A DNA stretch of 64,000 nucleotides from CAG-791 sp963593905 (GCA_963593905.1 CAVBBL010000011.1:13646-77645), one strand, 5' to 3'. Positions 18,291 to 27,211 are shown, numbered from the stretch's first letter. Translations and numbers: made by a program. The notes: generated from the letters alone by a model not told the origin.

Positions 18291-18304
18291 TTTTACCTCT
18301 TTCT

Positions 18305-18465
18305 GCCGCAGCTTGTCTACGGCTGCACGAGGAGAAATTCGCGCAGGCGATTTCTCCGATGGGATCAGCATTGATGGCGCTTGCGTCATCGATGCTGTTT
18401 GAAAGAAATGCTATCAAGCATTTCTTTCAAACTTACCTCTTTCTGCCGCAGCTTGTCTGCGGCTG
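18305..18465 (-). repeat. Modular palindromic repeat between sbcD and sbcC (A-B-extra-F-A)
   Basis: In plus order: A (GCCGCAGCTTGTCTACGGC, 18305), B (GGAGAAATTCGC ... GCGATTTCTCC, 18331-18357), a hairpin CAGCATTGATG/CATCGATGCTG (18367-18396), F (GTTTGAAAGAAATGCT / AGCATTTCTTTCAAAC, 18397-18432) and a second A (18444-18463). On the minus strand the first A runs straight into AAAGAGGT, the ribosome site of sbcC. Confidence 0.85.
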
Positions 18466-18532
18466 CATGAAGAGAATTTTCCGAAGCCGTCAGCAGCGTC
18501 CCCCTGCTAACGGGCAGACTTTTCCCCCTGCG

Positions 18533-19747
18533 TTATTGCTCCTTCCAGATTTCCTCTATGAGCTTTTGCATATACTGTACCTGCTCCGGCTGCATGGGCT
18601 GATTATTCTGCTTTTCATAGAATTCACCAAAGATGGTAAGGGGATCCCGGCTCTCCGGCTCCCCCGCTCCCTCTATGATCTGTCTGCTCCTGGTACGGCA
18701 GTTGTCATATTCTAACTTCATCAGATTGGGATAAATCACCATCAGCCTGGCGGCCGCATCCGGTACATCCTCCTCGTCCGTAAGCGTGACATGCATATAC
18801 GCATTTCTGTCGAACTGCTCATAGAATTTCCGGGAGGATACCTCCAGATAGGAGCCTCGAATCTTCAGCCAATCGTGAAGAGGCTGCAGAGGAACGGTAC
18901 GAATCTGTATGCCTGCTTCTCCCCTCTCTCCCAGCTCCAGGATCGTCACAGACTTCTCCTGACTTGCCTCACTGAAGGAATACTTTAAAGGCGTACCGCA
19001 ATAGCGGCTGTTCCCCACATTGTAAGCCCTGTGAATGTGCCCCAGCGCCACATAATCAAAAGGTGCGAACACCGAGACATCTACATTTTCCGTGCCGCCC
19101 ACATAAACGGAAGATTGGCCGGTGTCGCTGTTTTCTGTATTGTCATTTTCGCCTGTTCCGGAACCGGTGACAAATTGATGGGCCATCAGAATTTTCCAAA
19201 CTTTCTCTGACTCTACCCCTTCTCTTTCCGATGCATCCGCCGCACTTTGCATGCGCTGCTCGGTCATCTCTTCCACTGCTGCCCGCACTGCATCCGTATA
19301 ATCACTGATCTCCTGATCCGGAAAATAAGGCCGCACATGAGCAGGCTTCACAAAGGGCAGCATATAGATCTGCGCAGTAACCCCGTCCTGTCCGGTCAAG
19401 GATACCGGCTCCACATGGCCGTGATAGACCGGGGATAAGTACACACCGCCTCTTCCCATAATAGAAGCACCGAAAGCGATCCGTTCCGGGCTGTCATGAT
19501 TGCCGCTGATGACAAAAACCGGAATTTCTCTGTCTGACAGTTCTGACAAAAAGCTGTCAAAAAGCGCCACCGCCTCCGCACTGGGCACCGTCTTGTCATA
19601 GACATCTCCCGCAATCAGGACACCATCCGGCTCCTCCTGGTCTATGATCTGCAGGATCTGCTGCAGTATGTATTTTTGCTCATCGATCATGGAAAATTCG
19701 TTGACACGCACGCCGAGGTGCAAGTCCGATAAATGGATTAATTTCAT
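18533..19747 (-). CDS. sbcD: Exonuclease SbcD, metallophosphoesterase subunit (404 aa)
   Basis: Nuclease subunit of SbcCD. The calcineurin-like phosphoesterase motifs appear in order: MKLIHLSDLHLG, GDVYDKTVPS, SGNHDSPER and ALGHIHRAYN. All metal-binding Asp/His positions are present. The capping C-terminal part ends in YMQKLIEEIWKEQ. The start at 19747 (MKLIHLSD) follows GAGGGAG; a longer frame to 19786 reads into a repeat. It precedes sbcC, separated by a 242-bp gap filled with palindromic modules. Acidic, Asn/Gly/Thr-rich residues near GTGENDNTENSDTG form a likely disordered loop. Confidence 0.95.
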   Translation of the reverse strand: MKLIHLSDLHLGVRVNEFSMIDEQKYILQQILQIIDQEEPDGVLIAGDVYDKTVPSAEAVALFDSFLSELSDREIPVFVISGNHDSPERIAFGASIMGRGGVYLSPVYHGHVEPVSLTGQDGVTAQIYMLPFVKPAHVRPYFPDQEISDYTDAVRAAVEEMTEQRMQSAADASEREGVESEKVWKILMAHQFVTGSGTGENDNTENSDTGQSSVYVGGTENVDVSVFAPFDYVALGHIHRAYNVGNSRYCGTPLKYSFSEASQEKSVTILELGERGEAGIQIRTVPLQPLHDWLKIRGSYLEVSSRKFYEQFDRNAYMHVTLTDEEDVPDAAARLMVIYPNLMKLEYDNCRTRSRQIIEGAGEPESRDPLTIFGEFYEKQNNQPMQPEQVQYMQKLIEEIWKEQ

Positions 19748-19761
19748 AACTCCCTCATGAT

Positions 19762-19780
19762 GCCGCCGCTTATCTGCGGC
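19762..19780 (-). repeat. A-module hairpin upstream of sbcD
   Basis: GCCGC (19762-19766) pairs with GCGGC (19776-19780); reading on the minus strand it is followed by GAGGGAG, the ribosome site of sbcD. A second short hairpin, CCATTTCTCAAAATGG, adjoins it. Confidence 0.6.
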
Positions 19781-19972
19781 ATCCATTTCTCAAAATGGCA
19801 TAAGGTCATTGCTCACGGACATTATAACATGATGTCGTGGGCAAAAGCACTTTTGTCCCCGTCATCCCCGGATTACTCCACTCTTTGCACTCCCTGACTT
19901 CTTTACCCTACACCATGGCGAGCTACGTTTGAAAGACTTGCCCTGTCTTCGCATCTTTATAAAAAATTAACT

Positions 19973-20001
19973 TTGACATCCCCTATCATCAAGAGTATGA
20001 T
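19973..20001 (+). promoter_or_regulatory. Sigma-A promoter of the GH31 gene
   Basis: TTGACA (19973-19978) and TATGAT (19996-20001) are separated by 17 bp. The start would be near 20008, leaving a 5' leader of about 340 nt. Confidence 0.8.
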
Positions 20002-20018
20002 GATTTTACACGGGATGA

Positions 20019-20032
20019 GGAAAACGTTTTCC
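20019..20032. promoter_or_regulatory. LacI-family type operator downstream of the GH31 promoter
   Basis: GGAAAACGTTTTCC is a perfect 14-bp palindrome with a central CG, the usual form of LacI/CcpA-family sites. It lies about 10-25 bases after the expected transcription start, a place where a bound repressor would block elongation. No LacI-family gene is in the window. The following DNA (20033-20217) is AT-rich and shows nothing I recognise. Confidence 0.6.
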
Positions 20033-20217
20033 AACCATCTCAGGAAATAATTGGTATAAACATTTTTAATCAGCTGCACTATCAGGATTTTAGAAGTCCT
20101 GAATATAAGCTATTTTCCAGCATTTAGAAAGTGTAGTCATTTAAAACATTTAAAAATGTAGTTACTTTAAAATCATATGCTGGTGCGAATAATACTTTCT
20201 ATATGGTATTTGGCACA

Positions 20218-20340
20218 GCTATTTGCGCCGCAGGCGTCACAAATAGCCCTGATTGCCAATCAGATGATGCTGCAGTCATAAGGTATTTTGATCACAGATG
20301 ATATCTGATTGCGATTTTCCAGCACAATACGCCTGCGGAA
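20218..20340 (+). repeat. E-family palindromic repeat in the GH31 leader
   Basis: GCTATTTG pairs with CAAATAGC (20218-20247) around a loop with GCCGCAGGCG. GATTGCCAATC follows, and the element ends CGCCTGCGG (20330-20338), directly before AATGGAGAATACC and the GH31 start. A related copy is at 24261-24352 in front of another gene. Confidence 0.7.
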
Positions 20341-20351
20341 TGGAGAATACC

Positions 20352-22754
20352 ATGAACCTACACCTGCCCAAAGACCAGACCCACGGCGCCGCAGATTCCG
20401 ACGCCATCATCCAGGGACAGCACTACAGAATCACTGTCCTGACCCCTGCCCTGCTGCGATTTGAGTACAGTGAAAGCGGCCTGTTTGAAGATCACTGCAC
20501 CCAGCACATCATTAACCGTAATTTCCAGGTACCTGCCTTTAAGACCTGGCACTCCGGCGACTATTTTTATCTGGAGACAGCACTGCTGCGGCTTCGCTAC
20601 GATGAGAAAGCACCCTCCGCCTATGGCCTTCAGGTGCGTATTCTCTCCAGCGCCATGGTATGGCATTACGGCGACCAGGGCGGTGACATGGACCGCGCCA
20701 TGAACCTGGGCGGCACTGCCCGCACGCTGGATATGGCCGACGGCGCTATTGATATCGGTGAGGGACTGATGTCCAAAGGCGGCTATGCGGTCTTTGATGA
20801 TTCCGATGCCCTGCTGATCGGAGAGGATCACTGGATCAGCCGCCGAGCACACCAGGAGCTGGATTTGTACTTCTTTGGCTACGGCCACGACTACAAGCAG
20901 TGCCTCAAGGACCTCTACCATCTGGCAGGCACCACGCCGCTGCTGCCCCGTTTTGCCATGGGCAACTGGTGGAGCAAATACCACAAATATGATGAGACAG
21001 AATATAAAACACTGATTCGGCGTTTTGAGCAGGAGGGTCTGCCTTTTTCCGTAGCTGTCATCGACATGGACTGGCATCTGGTGGATATCGACAAAAAATG
21101 GGGAACCGGCTGGACCGGCTATACCTGGAACCGGGAGCTTTTCCCGGATCCCCCTGCTTTCCTTCGCTGGCTCCACGAGCACGGTCTGCAGACCACTCTG
21201 AATGTCCACCCCGCCGACGGCGTCAGAGGCTTTGAAGCACAATATCCCGCCATGGCCAGAGAGATGGGCATCGATCCGGCCACCGAAGAGGAAGTAGAAT
21301 TCGATATTGCCGATCCCCATTTCCTGGATGCTTACTTTAAATGCATCAGCCACCCCCATGAAAAGGACGGCGTAGACTTCTGGTGGATCGACTGGCAGCA
21401 GGGAACAGCCACCAAAACAGAAGGCCTGGATCCTCTGTGGATGCTGAACCATTTTTACTATCTGGATAATGCCGGAGAGGGAAAGCGCCCCCTGATATTC
21501 TCACGCTATGCCGGAATCGGCAGCCACCGCTATCCTGTGGGCTTCTCCGGAGATACCCTCGTCACCTGGGCTTCCCTGGACTTCCAGCCCTATTTCACCA
21601 TCCGCGCTGCCAACGTCGGCTATACCTGGTGGAGTCACGATATCGGCGGCCATATGATGGGCGTTAGGGACGATGAGCTGGCGACTCGCTGGCTGCAGCT
21701 AGGCACCTTCTCCCCTATCCTTCGTCTCCACAGCAGTGACAATGACTTTAACGGCAAGGAACCCTGGAAATATAACCGTGAGGCCGAGGCTGTCATGAAA
21801 GATGCCCTGCGCCTGCGCTACCGGCTGGTCCCTTATCTGTATACCATGAACTACCTGACCCACACCCAGGCTCGCCCCATCGTGACGCCTCTGTACTTTG
21901 AGGAGCCAGAGCAGCCCCAGGCTTATAATGTCCGAAATGAGTTCTGGTTCGGCACCCAGATGCTGGTATGCCCCATCACCACACCACGGGACGACATTTC
22001 TCTGACCGGACGTTTTGATGCCTGGCTGCCTGCCGGCGATTGGTATGACTTTGAGAAGGGAACTCGCTATACCGGCGGCAGAATGCTTCCCATCTTCCGC
22101 AGTCTGGAAGAATGGCCTGTCTTCGTAAAAGCAGGCGGCATCATCCCCATGGATCAGGGAGAAGACTACGATCCTCTCCTCCATAATCCCGCCTCTTTGC
22201 TCCTGCGCATTTACCCCGGCGCAGACGGAAGTTTTAAACTGGTGGAGGATGACGGCAAAAAGACAGAGCCTGCTGCAGAAGACTATGCAGTTACGGAATA
22301 TACCTGGAAGTGGGATGCACAGGCCATCTTCACCATTCATCCTGCCCAGGGTGATCTCCGGGCTATCCCGGAGAAGAGGCAATACACATTGGCCTTCTAC
22401 GGGATAGAAGACAGTGAACTGACTGTGCGTCTGGGAGAAGAAGTTGTGTCCTGTCAGCAGCACTACGATCAGGATAGACGCCTTCTCACCGTAATGCTTC
22501 CTGCCTACTCTGTGACGGAGCGTCTGACCATCACCTTTACAAAGAGTGAGACCGCCGACAATAATAAGCTGGCAATGGCGTTCCAGGCCCTGCAGAGAGC
22601 CCAGATGAGCTATGATATAAAGCAGGTACTGTACAACATCCTGAAAAACCACGGCACCACCCCCGCCTGCCTGACATCCCTGCGCGCAGTGGAGGGTGCA
22701 CCCCAGGCAATCCTGGATGTACTGGAAGAAATCATCCTGACGGACGTGCATTAG
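20352..22754 (+). CDS. Glycoside hydrolase family 31 alpha-glycosidase (800 aa)
   Basis: Retaining alpha-glucosidase or alpha-xylosidase, cytoplasmic (no signal peptide). An N-terminal beta-sandwich is followed by the (alpha/beta)8 domain. The nucleophile is in FWWIDWQQG (Asp347) and the acid/base in GFSGDT (Asp401). RYAGIGSHRYPVGF and WWSHDIGG are family signatures, and C-terminal beta domains follow. An extra C-terminal tail of about 80 residues resembles a small helical domain. ATG 20352 is chosen because GGAG precedes it at eight bases; an upstream ATG at 20298 would read through the repeat. It is monocistronic, with its own promoter and a LacI-type palindrome. The substrate is not determined. 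Confidence 0.93.
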   Translation: MNLHLPKDQTHGAADSDAIIQGQHYRITVLTPALLRFEYSESGLFEDHCTQHIINRNFQVPAFKTWHSGDYFYLETALLRLRYDEKAPSAYGLQVRILSSAMVWHYGDQGGDMDRAMNLGGTARTLDMADGAIDIGEGLMSKGGYAVFDDSDALLIGEDHWISRRAHQELDLYFFGYGHDYKQCLKDLYHLAGTTPLLPRFAMGNWWSKYHKYDETEYKTLIRRFEQEGLPFSVAVIDMDWHLVDIDKKWGTGWTGYTWNRELFPDPPAFLRWLHEHGLQTTLNVHPADGVRGFEAQYPAMAREMGIDPATEEEVEFDIADPHFLDAYFKCISHPHEKDGVDFWWIDWQQGTATKTEGLDPLWMLNHFYYLDNAGEGKRPLIFSRYAGIGSHRYPVGFSGDTLVTWASLDFQPYFTIRAANVGYTWWSHDIGGHMMGVRDDELATRWLQLGTFSPILRLHSSDNDFNGKEPWKYNREAEAVMKDALRLRYRLVPYLYTMNYLTHTQARPIVTPLYFEEPEQPQAYNVRNEFWFGTQMLVCPITTPRDDISLTGRFDAWLPAGDWYDFEKGTRYTGGRMLPIFRSLEEWPVFVKAGGIIPMDQGEDYDPLLHNPASLLLRIYPGADGSFKLVEDDGKKTEPAAEDYAVTEYTWKWDAQAIFTIHPAQGDLRAIPEKRQYTLAFYGIEDSELTVRLGEEVVSCQQHYDQDRRLLTVMLPAYSVTERLTITFTKSETADNNKLAMAFQALQRAQMSYDIKQVLYNILKNHGTTPACLTSLRAVEGAPQAILDVLEEIILTDVH

Positions 22755-22773
22755 AAATACATTCATAAATGAC

Positions 22774-22820
22774 AAAAGCCCTTCATCACGGTACATCATC
22801 TTCCGTGTTGAAGGGCTTTT
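22774..22820. terminator. Bidirectional terminator between GH31 and murG
   Basis: AAAAGCCCTTCATCACGG pairs with CCGTGTTGAAGGGCTTTT with one mismatch. A-tract and T-tract flanks allow it to serve the convergent GH31 and murG genes. Confidence 0.9.
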
Positions 22821-22864
22821 GCTTTTATTACAGTTTTTCAACTTACCATATTGAAATTACTTCA

Positions 22865-23935
22865 TCAGCTTGCTTTCTTGATCAGTTCCATGATCATGGA
22901 GATGGAATTGATCAGACTGCTCTTTTCCATGGCGTCAATATAGAACTGCCGCTCGAAGTAGAGCTTATGCACGCTCTCTACGATCACGTCCGGCAGAGCA
23001 TCGTCTTCGATGACCATGCTGTACCCTTGCTGCTCAAAGCTTCTGGCATTAAGAATCTGATCGCCCCGGCTGCTTTTAGCAGGCAAAGGCACCAGAATAT
23101 TGGGCTTTTTCAGCGCCAGCAATTCAAAAATTGCATTGGCACCGGCCCGGCTGATAACGATATCCGCCATGGCAAAGAGGTCCTTTAATTCCTCATTGAC
23201 ATACTCGAACTGCTTATAACCGGGGATCGTCAGCTTTAGATTATCCACTTTGTCCTTGCCGCACAGATGAACGATATTGAAATCCGGCAGGAGCTTTTCC
23301 AGATTATCCCGCACCGCCTCGTTCACCGAAGCTGCTCCCAGGCTGCCGCCGATGACCATCAATACCGGCTTGCTGTCCGTAAAGCCGCAGAAATCCCTTC
23401 CTGCCTTTGCATCTCCCTGGAAGAGTTCGTCCCGAATCGGTGTCCCGGTAAGTACAGCCTTAGAAGCCGGCAGGTCCTTTAATGTCTCCGGAAAATCACA
23501 GCAGATTTTCTGGGCGCAGGGGATGCACAGCTTGTTTGCCAGTCCCGGTGTCATGTCTGATTCATGGATGATGCAGGGGATATGCAGTCTGTGCGCCGCC
23601 CGCACCACCGGTACGCTGACATAGCCGCCCTTGGAGAATACCAGATCCGGCTGATAACTCTTTAAAAACTTGAAAGCTTCTTTGTACCCCTTGATCACAC
23701 GGAAGGGATCCGAAAAGTTCTTGGGATCAAAATAACGGCGCAGCTTGCCTGTCTCGATCCCCAGATAGGGAATGCCGCATTCTTCTATCAGTTTCTTCTC
23801 GATGCCGTTTAAGGATCCGATATAGTAGATCTCATAACCTGCCTTCTTTAAATAGGGCAAAAGTGCAATGTTCGGCGTCACATGACCTGCTGTACCGCCG
23901 CCGGTCAATACGATTTTCTTTCTATCCTTTCCCAT
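22865..23935 (-). CDS. murG: MurG, UDP-GlcNAc:lipid I GlcNAc transferase (356 aa)
   Basis: Peripheral membrane enzyme that makes lipid II in peptidoglycan synthesis. The N-terminal glycine-rich loop TGGGTAGHVTPN is near residue 12, GGYVSVPVVRAA near 100, and GGSLGAASVNEAV marks the second domain. The donor site SRAGANAIFELLALKKPNILVPLP is also clear. Length fits the family. GGAGTG lies before the ATG at 23935. murG is separated here from the mur/div cluster; murC is also in the window but about 32 kb away. A TSCPD protein gene lies 70 bp downstream of the murG start on the same strand. Confidence 0.96.
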   Translation of the reverse strand: MGKDRKKIVLTGGGTAGHVTPNIALLPYLKKAGYEIYYIGSLNGIEKKLIEECGIPYLGIETGKLRRYFDPKNFSDPFRVIKGYKEAFKFLKSYQPDLVFSKGGYVSVPVVRAAHRLHIPCIIHESDMTPGLANKLCIPCAQKICCDFPETLKDLPASKAVLTGTPIRDELFQGDAKAGRDFCGFTDSKPVLMVIGGSLGAASVNEAVRDNLEKLLPDFNIVHLCGKDKVDNLKLTIPGYKQFEYVNEELKDLFAMADIVISRAGANAIFELLALKKPNILVPLPAKSSRGDQILNARSFEQQGYSMVIEDDALPDVIVESVHKLYFERQFYIDAMEKSSLINSISMIMELIKKAS

Positions 23936-24005
23936 TTGCTTCTATCACTCCCGATGCTGTGTAATGTAAATATTTCCCGCAAAATCCTGCAGGAAGCGCT
24001 TTCTC

Positions 24006-24251
24006 CTACTGTCCGATTGCCTGCTTCAGCGCTATGGCAAGCTGATCCGGACATGATGTCTGCTTAAAGCCGCACTTCACGCCGGAGACTCTCTCGATGA
24101 CATCCTCTGCCTTCTGGCCGATCACCAGCTGCGTAATTCCCTGCAGGTTGCCGCTGCAGCCGCCCCTAAAAGCTACATGCTGAATGATATGATTCTCATC
24201 CAGTTCGATTTCAATTTCTGATGAACAGGTTCCTTTTGTCTTGTATATCAT
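24006..24251 (-). CDS. TSCPD-domain protein, TIGR03905-like (81 aa)
   Basis: Small protein matching the TSCPD domain, also seen at the C-terminus of some ribonucleotide reductases. It has VAFRGGCSGNLQGITQLV and ends near FKQTSCPDQLAIALKQAIGQ, which holds the TSCPD-type motif. Four Cys residues (GTCSSE, GGCSGN, VKCGF, TSCPD) could bind metal. ATG 24251 is preceded by ATGGAGATTACT; an extension to 24296 reads into a repeat. Its own role is not established; standalone members are common in Clostridia. It lies upstream of murG on the same strand. Confidence 0.85.
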   Translation of the reverse strand: MIYKTKGTCSSEIEIELDENHIIQHVAFRGGCSGNLQGITQLVIGQKAEDVIERVSGVKCGFKQTSCPDQLAIALKQAIGQ

Positions 24252-24260
24252 AGTAATCTC

Positions 24261-24352
24261 CATTCCGCAGGCGCTTTGCGTCGGAGGAATCGCCAATCAG
24301 ATCACTATTGATTGGCGATCAACACGATTTGTGACGCCTGCGGCACAAATCG
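24261..24352 (-). repeat. E-family palindromic repeat upstream of the TSCPD gene
   Basis: CGATTTGTG pairs with CACAAATCG (24325-24352) around ACGCCTGCGG, and ATCGCCAATCA pairs with TGATTGGCGAT (24289-24319). The gene-proximal end reads GCGCCTGCGGAATGGAGATTA on the minus strand, nearly the same as before the GH31 start. Confidence 0.75.
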
Positions 24353-24373
24353 CTGCGTGAAAGATACGCCCGT

Positions 24374-24694
24374 TTATTTCGTTCCGCCAAGATTAAGCAA
24401 TATCCCGCCGATCACGATCAATGCAATGCCAAGGATCCCATACAGGCTGATCTTTTCCTTAAAGAAAAGAACGGAAATCAGGGTCGTCGCTACGATGCCT
24501 ACACCGCACCAAATGGCATAGGATATGTTTAAGTTCAATTTTACCATGGCTTTTCCAAATGCCAAGTAGCACAGCACATAAAAAATCACGCAGGCAATGG
24601 TGGGGTACAGGCGGGTGAATCCTTCAGAATATTTTAAAAAAGAAGTTGCGATAATCTCAAATATAATGGCAGCAATCAACAATACATACTGCAT
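24374..24694 (-). CDS. Small multidrug resistance (SMR) family transporter (106 aa)
   Basis: Four-helix membrane protein of the EmrE/QacC/SugE family that exchanges cationic compounds or guanidinium for protons. The essential membrane-embedded Glu is present (AAIIFEIIATSFLKYSEGFT, Glu13). WCGVGIVATTLISVLFFKE and GIALIVIGGILLNL mark helices three and four. Length is normal for a single SMR chain. GGGAGGATAAGG precedes the ATG. It is encoded alone, so it is likely a homodimer. The FEIIATSFLK motif fits the drug-exporting branch better than the guanidinium branch, but this is uncertain. Confidence 0.92.
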   Translation of the reverse strand: MQYVLLIAAIIFEIIATSFLKYSEGFTRLYPTIACVIFYVLCYLAFGKAMVKLNLNISYAIWCGVGIVATTLISVLFFKEKISLYGILGIALIVIGGILLNLGGTK

Positions 24695-24876
24695 CCTTAT
24701 CCTCCCTGTCTGCTTCCGGTGCTGTTAATCCTGCCATCCTATGTGGCTATTATCTACAGCTATTGTCTGTGTCCTCTACAGGCTATGCCCGGATTCGCAG
24801 CATCACCTTTCTTTAACGCTCCAAGCTCTTTAAACTCTTTAAACCCTATGTGATCCGGAAAAATTTCCTGTTCTCA

Positions 24877-27189
24877 CTACATCTTACCATTCATGGAAAG
24901 AGCGATCCGCTTCTTAGCCAGGTCCACACTGACTACGGTGACATCCACCACATCTCCCACATGGACTACCTCCAGAGGGCTCTTTATGAAGCGCTCAGAA
25001 AGTCTGGAAATATGCACCAGACCGTCCTGGTGCACGCCGATATCCACGAAGGCACCGAAATCCACGATGTTGCGGACCGTCCCCTTCAGCTTCATGCCAG
25101 GAGTCAAATCTTCCATTGCCAGTACATCGCTGCGCAGGATAGGCGCCGGCATATCCTCTCTGGGATCTCTGGCCGGCTTCTCCAACTCTTTCAGAATATC
25201 CTCTAAAGTGATCTCTCCGATGCCAAGACGTTCTGCGGTCTGCTTTTTATTTTTCACCATTTTGCCCACGCTGCGAAGGGATGCGGTATCCTCCATGGAC
25301 ACCTGCAGCTCTTCCAGCAGCTTTTCCACTGCCGGATAAGATTCCGGATGGACACTGGTGGCATCCAGGGGATTCTTGCCGCCGCTGATCCGCAAAAAGC
25401 CCGCGCACTGCTGAAAAGCCTTCGGTCCGAGCTTTGGCACCTTCTTTAACTGGGCACGGCTGGTAAAGCGGCCGTTTTCCTCCCGATAAGCCACAATATT
25501 CTTTGCCAGTGTCTGGGAAATACCGGAAATATAGGAAAGCAGAGAGAAGGAGGCTGTATTTAGATCCACGCCTACCCGGTTTACACAGTCCTCTACCACG
25601 CCCCCTAACGCCTCGTCCAGCTTTTTCTGGTTCATGTCATGCTGGTATTGACCCACACCAATAGACTTAGGATCGATCTTTACCAGCTCTGCCAGGGGAT
25701 CCTGGAGACGTCTTGCGATAGAGGCGGCGCTTCGCTGCCCTACGTCAAAATTAGGGAACTCCTCGGTTGCCAGCTTACTGGCGCTGTAAACGGAAGCTCC
25801 GGCCTCATTGACGATGACATACTGCAGAGGCTGCTTCAGCTCGTGAAACAGATCCACGATGATCTGCTCAGACTCTCTGGAAGCCGTGCCGTTTCCCACG
25901 CTGAAGATGGTGATATGGTACTTCTCAATCAGCTTCTTTAACTCTGCCTTGGCCTCTGCCACCTTATTCTGAGGCGCTGTGGGATAAATGACCTTGGTGT
26001 CCAGCACCTTACCTGTGGGATCTACCACTGCCAGCTTACAGCCGGTGCGGAAGGCGGGATCCCATCCCAACACTGTCTTTCCTGCGATAGGGGGCTGCAT
26101 CAGCAGCTGCTCTAAGTTCTTGCGGAAAACCACGATGGCGCCGTCCTCTGCATTCTCTGTAAGCTGACTGCGGATTTCCCGCTCGATGGAAGGCGCAATA
26201 AGGCGGTCATAGCTGTCTGCAATGACTTCCCGCAGAATCGGTGCCGTAAACTCGTTGTCCTTTACATGGAAACCGCTGCCGCCGGTAATCTCTTTACGGA
26301 TCACCTGACTCTCCAGCCATGCCAGAATCTTCTCCCTGGGCGCATTAATTTTTACGGTGAGACATTTCTCATCTTCGCCCCGGTTAATGGCCAGGATCCG
26401 ATAGCTGGGAATCTTCGCCACCTGCTCTTCAAATTCAAAATACATCTCATAGACATTGCGGCGCTCCGCCGTTTTCTGCTGTGCCGCCTTTGCTGCTGTC
26501 TTGGATGCAGGTTTCTTTGCTTTTTCTGCTTCCTCCGCAGCATCTTCTGTCTTTTCAGTTTCTTTTGCCTTCTTTTCTTTCTTGTCCTCCTGGGCAGCTT
26601 TGGCCTCTTTGGTGGCTGCCGTGGTGATCAGTCCCTCTTTCCAGGTCATTTCTCTGATTTCGGTGCGGTAGGCCGCCTCATCAGAAATCTGCTCTGCGAT
26701 AATGTCTTTGGCGCCTGCCAGAGCGTCCTCGGGGCTCTCCACTCCCTTTTCGGCATCCACATAGGCAGCGGCCGCCTCCAGAATCGGTGCCTTCGCACTC
26801 TGCTCCAGGATCAGATCCGCCAGGCCCTGCAAGCCCTTTTCTCTGGCAACACTGGCTCTGGTCTTACGCTTTTGCTTATAAGGACGGTAGAGATCCTCCA
26901 CTGCCACCAATGTCTGCGCCTCTTCAATCTGCGCGCGCAGCTCTTCTGTCAGCTTACCCTGTTCCTCGATGCTGGCAAGTACAGAGGCCTTCTTATCCTC
27001 CAGTCCCCGCAGATAATTGAGCTTTTCGGAAAGAGTACGCAGCTGTTCGTCGTTTAAAGAGCCGGTGGCCTCCTTTCGATATCTTGCAATAAAGGGAATG
27101 GTATTTCCCTCGTCGATGAGTTTCACGGCCGCTTCCACCTGGGAACGCCGTACCCCCAGTTCCTCTGTAATCGATTTTATGATATCCAT
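24877..27189 (-). CDS. tex: Tex family RNA-binding transcription accessory protein (770 aa)
   Basis: Multi-domain nucleic-acid-binding protein. It starts MDIIKSITEELGVRRSQVEAAV and contains LIDEGNTIPFIARYRKE. The YqgF-like domain follows (TVLGWDPAFRTGCKLAVVD), then helix-hairpin-helix motifs (GVDLNTASFSLLSYISGI). The C-terminal S1 domain is GMKLKGTVRNIVDFGAFVDIGVHQDG. Start 27189 follows CGGAGATTAGA; the open frame to 27360 reads through palindromic repeats. Unlike ordinary Tex, residues about 190-242 are a Lys/Ala/Glu-rich insert (QEDKKEKKAKETEKTEDAAEE and onward), probably disordered. The ABC exporter operon lies upstream on the same strand. Confidence 0.94.
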   Translation of the reverse strand: MDIIKSITEELGVRRSQVEAAVKLIDEGNTIPFIARYRKEATGSLNDEQLRTLSEKLNYLRGLEDKKASVLASIEEQGKLTEELRAQIEEAQTLVAVEDLYRPYKQKRKTRASVAREKGLQGLADLILEQSAKAPILEAAAAYVDAEKGVESPEDALAGAKDIIAEQISDEAAYRTEIREMTWKEGLITTAATKEAKAAQEDKKEKKAKETEKTEDAAEEAEKAKKPASKTAAKAAQQKTAERRNVYEMYFEFEEQVAKIPSYRILAINRGEDEKCLTVKINAPREKILAWLESQVIRKEITGGSGFHVKDNEFTAPILREVIADSYDRLIAPSIEREIRSQLTENAEDGAIVVFRKNLEQLLMQPPIAGKTVLGWDPAFRTGCKLAVVDPTGKVLDTKVIYPTAPQNKVAEAKAELKKLIEKYHITIFSVGNGTASRESEQIIVDLFHELKQPLQYVIVNEAGASVYSASKLATEEFPNFDVGQRSAASIARRLQDPLAELVKIDPKSIGVGQYQHDMNQKKLDEALGGVVEDCVNRVGVDLNTASFSLLSYISGISQTLAKNIVAYREENGRFTSRAQLKKVPKLGPKAFQQCAGFLRISGGKNPLDATSVHPESYPAVEKLLEELQVSMEDTASLRSVGKMVKNKKQTAERLGIGEITLEDILKELEKPARDPREDMPAPILRSDVLAMEDLTPGMKLKGTVRNIVDFGAFVDIGVHQDGLVHISRLSERFIKSPLEVVHVGDVVDVTVVSVDLAKKRIALSMNGKM

Positions 27190-27211
27190 TCTAATCTCCG
27201 TTTCTAACTCA

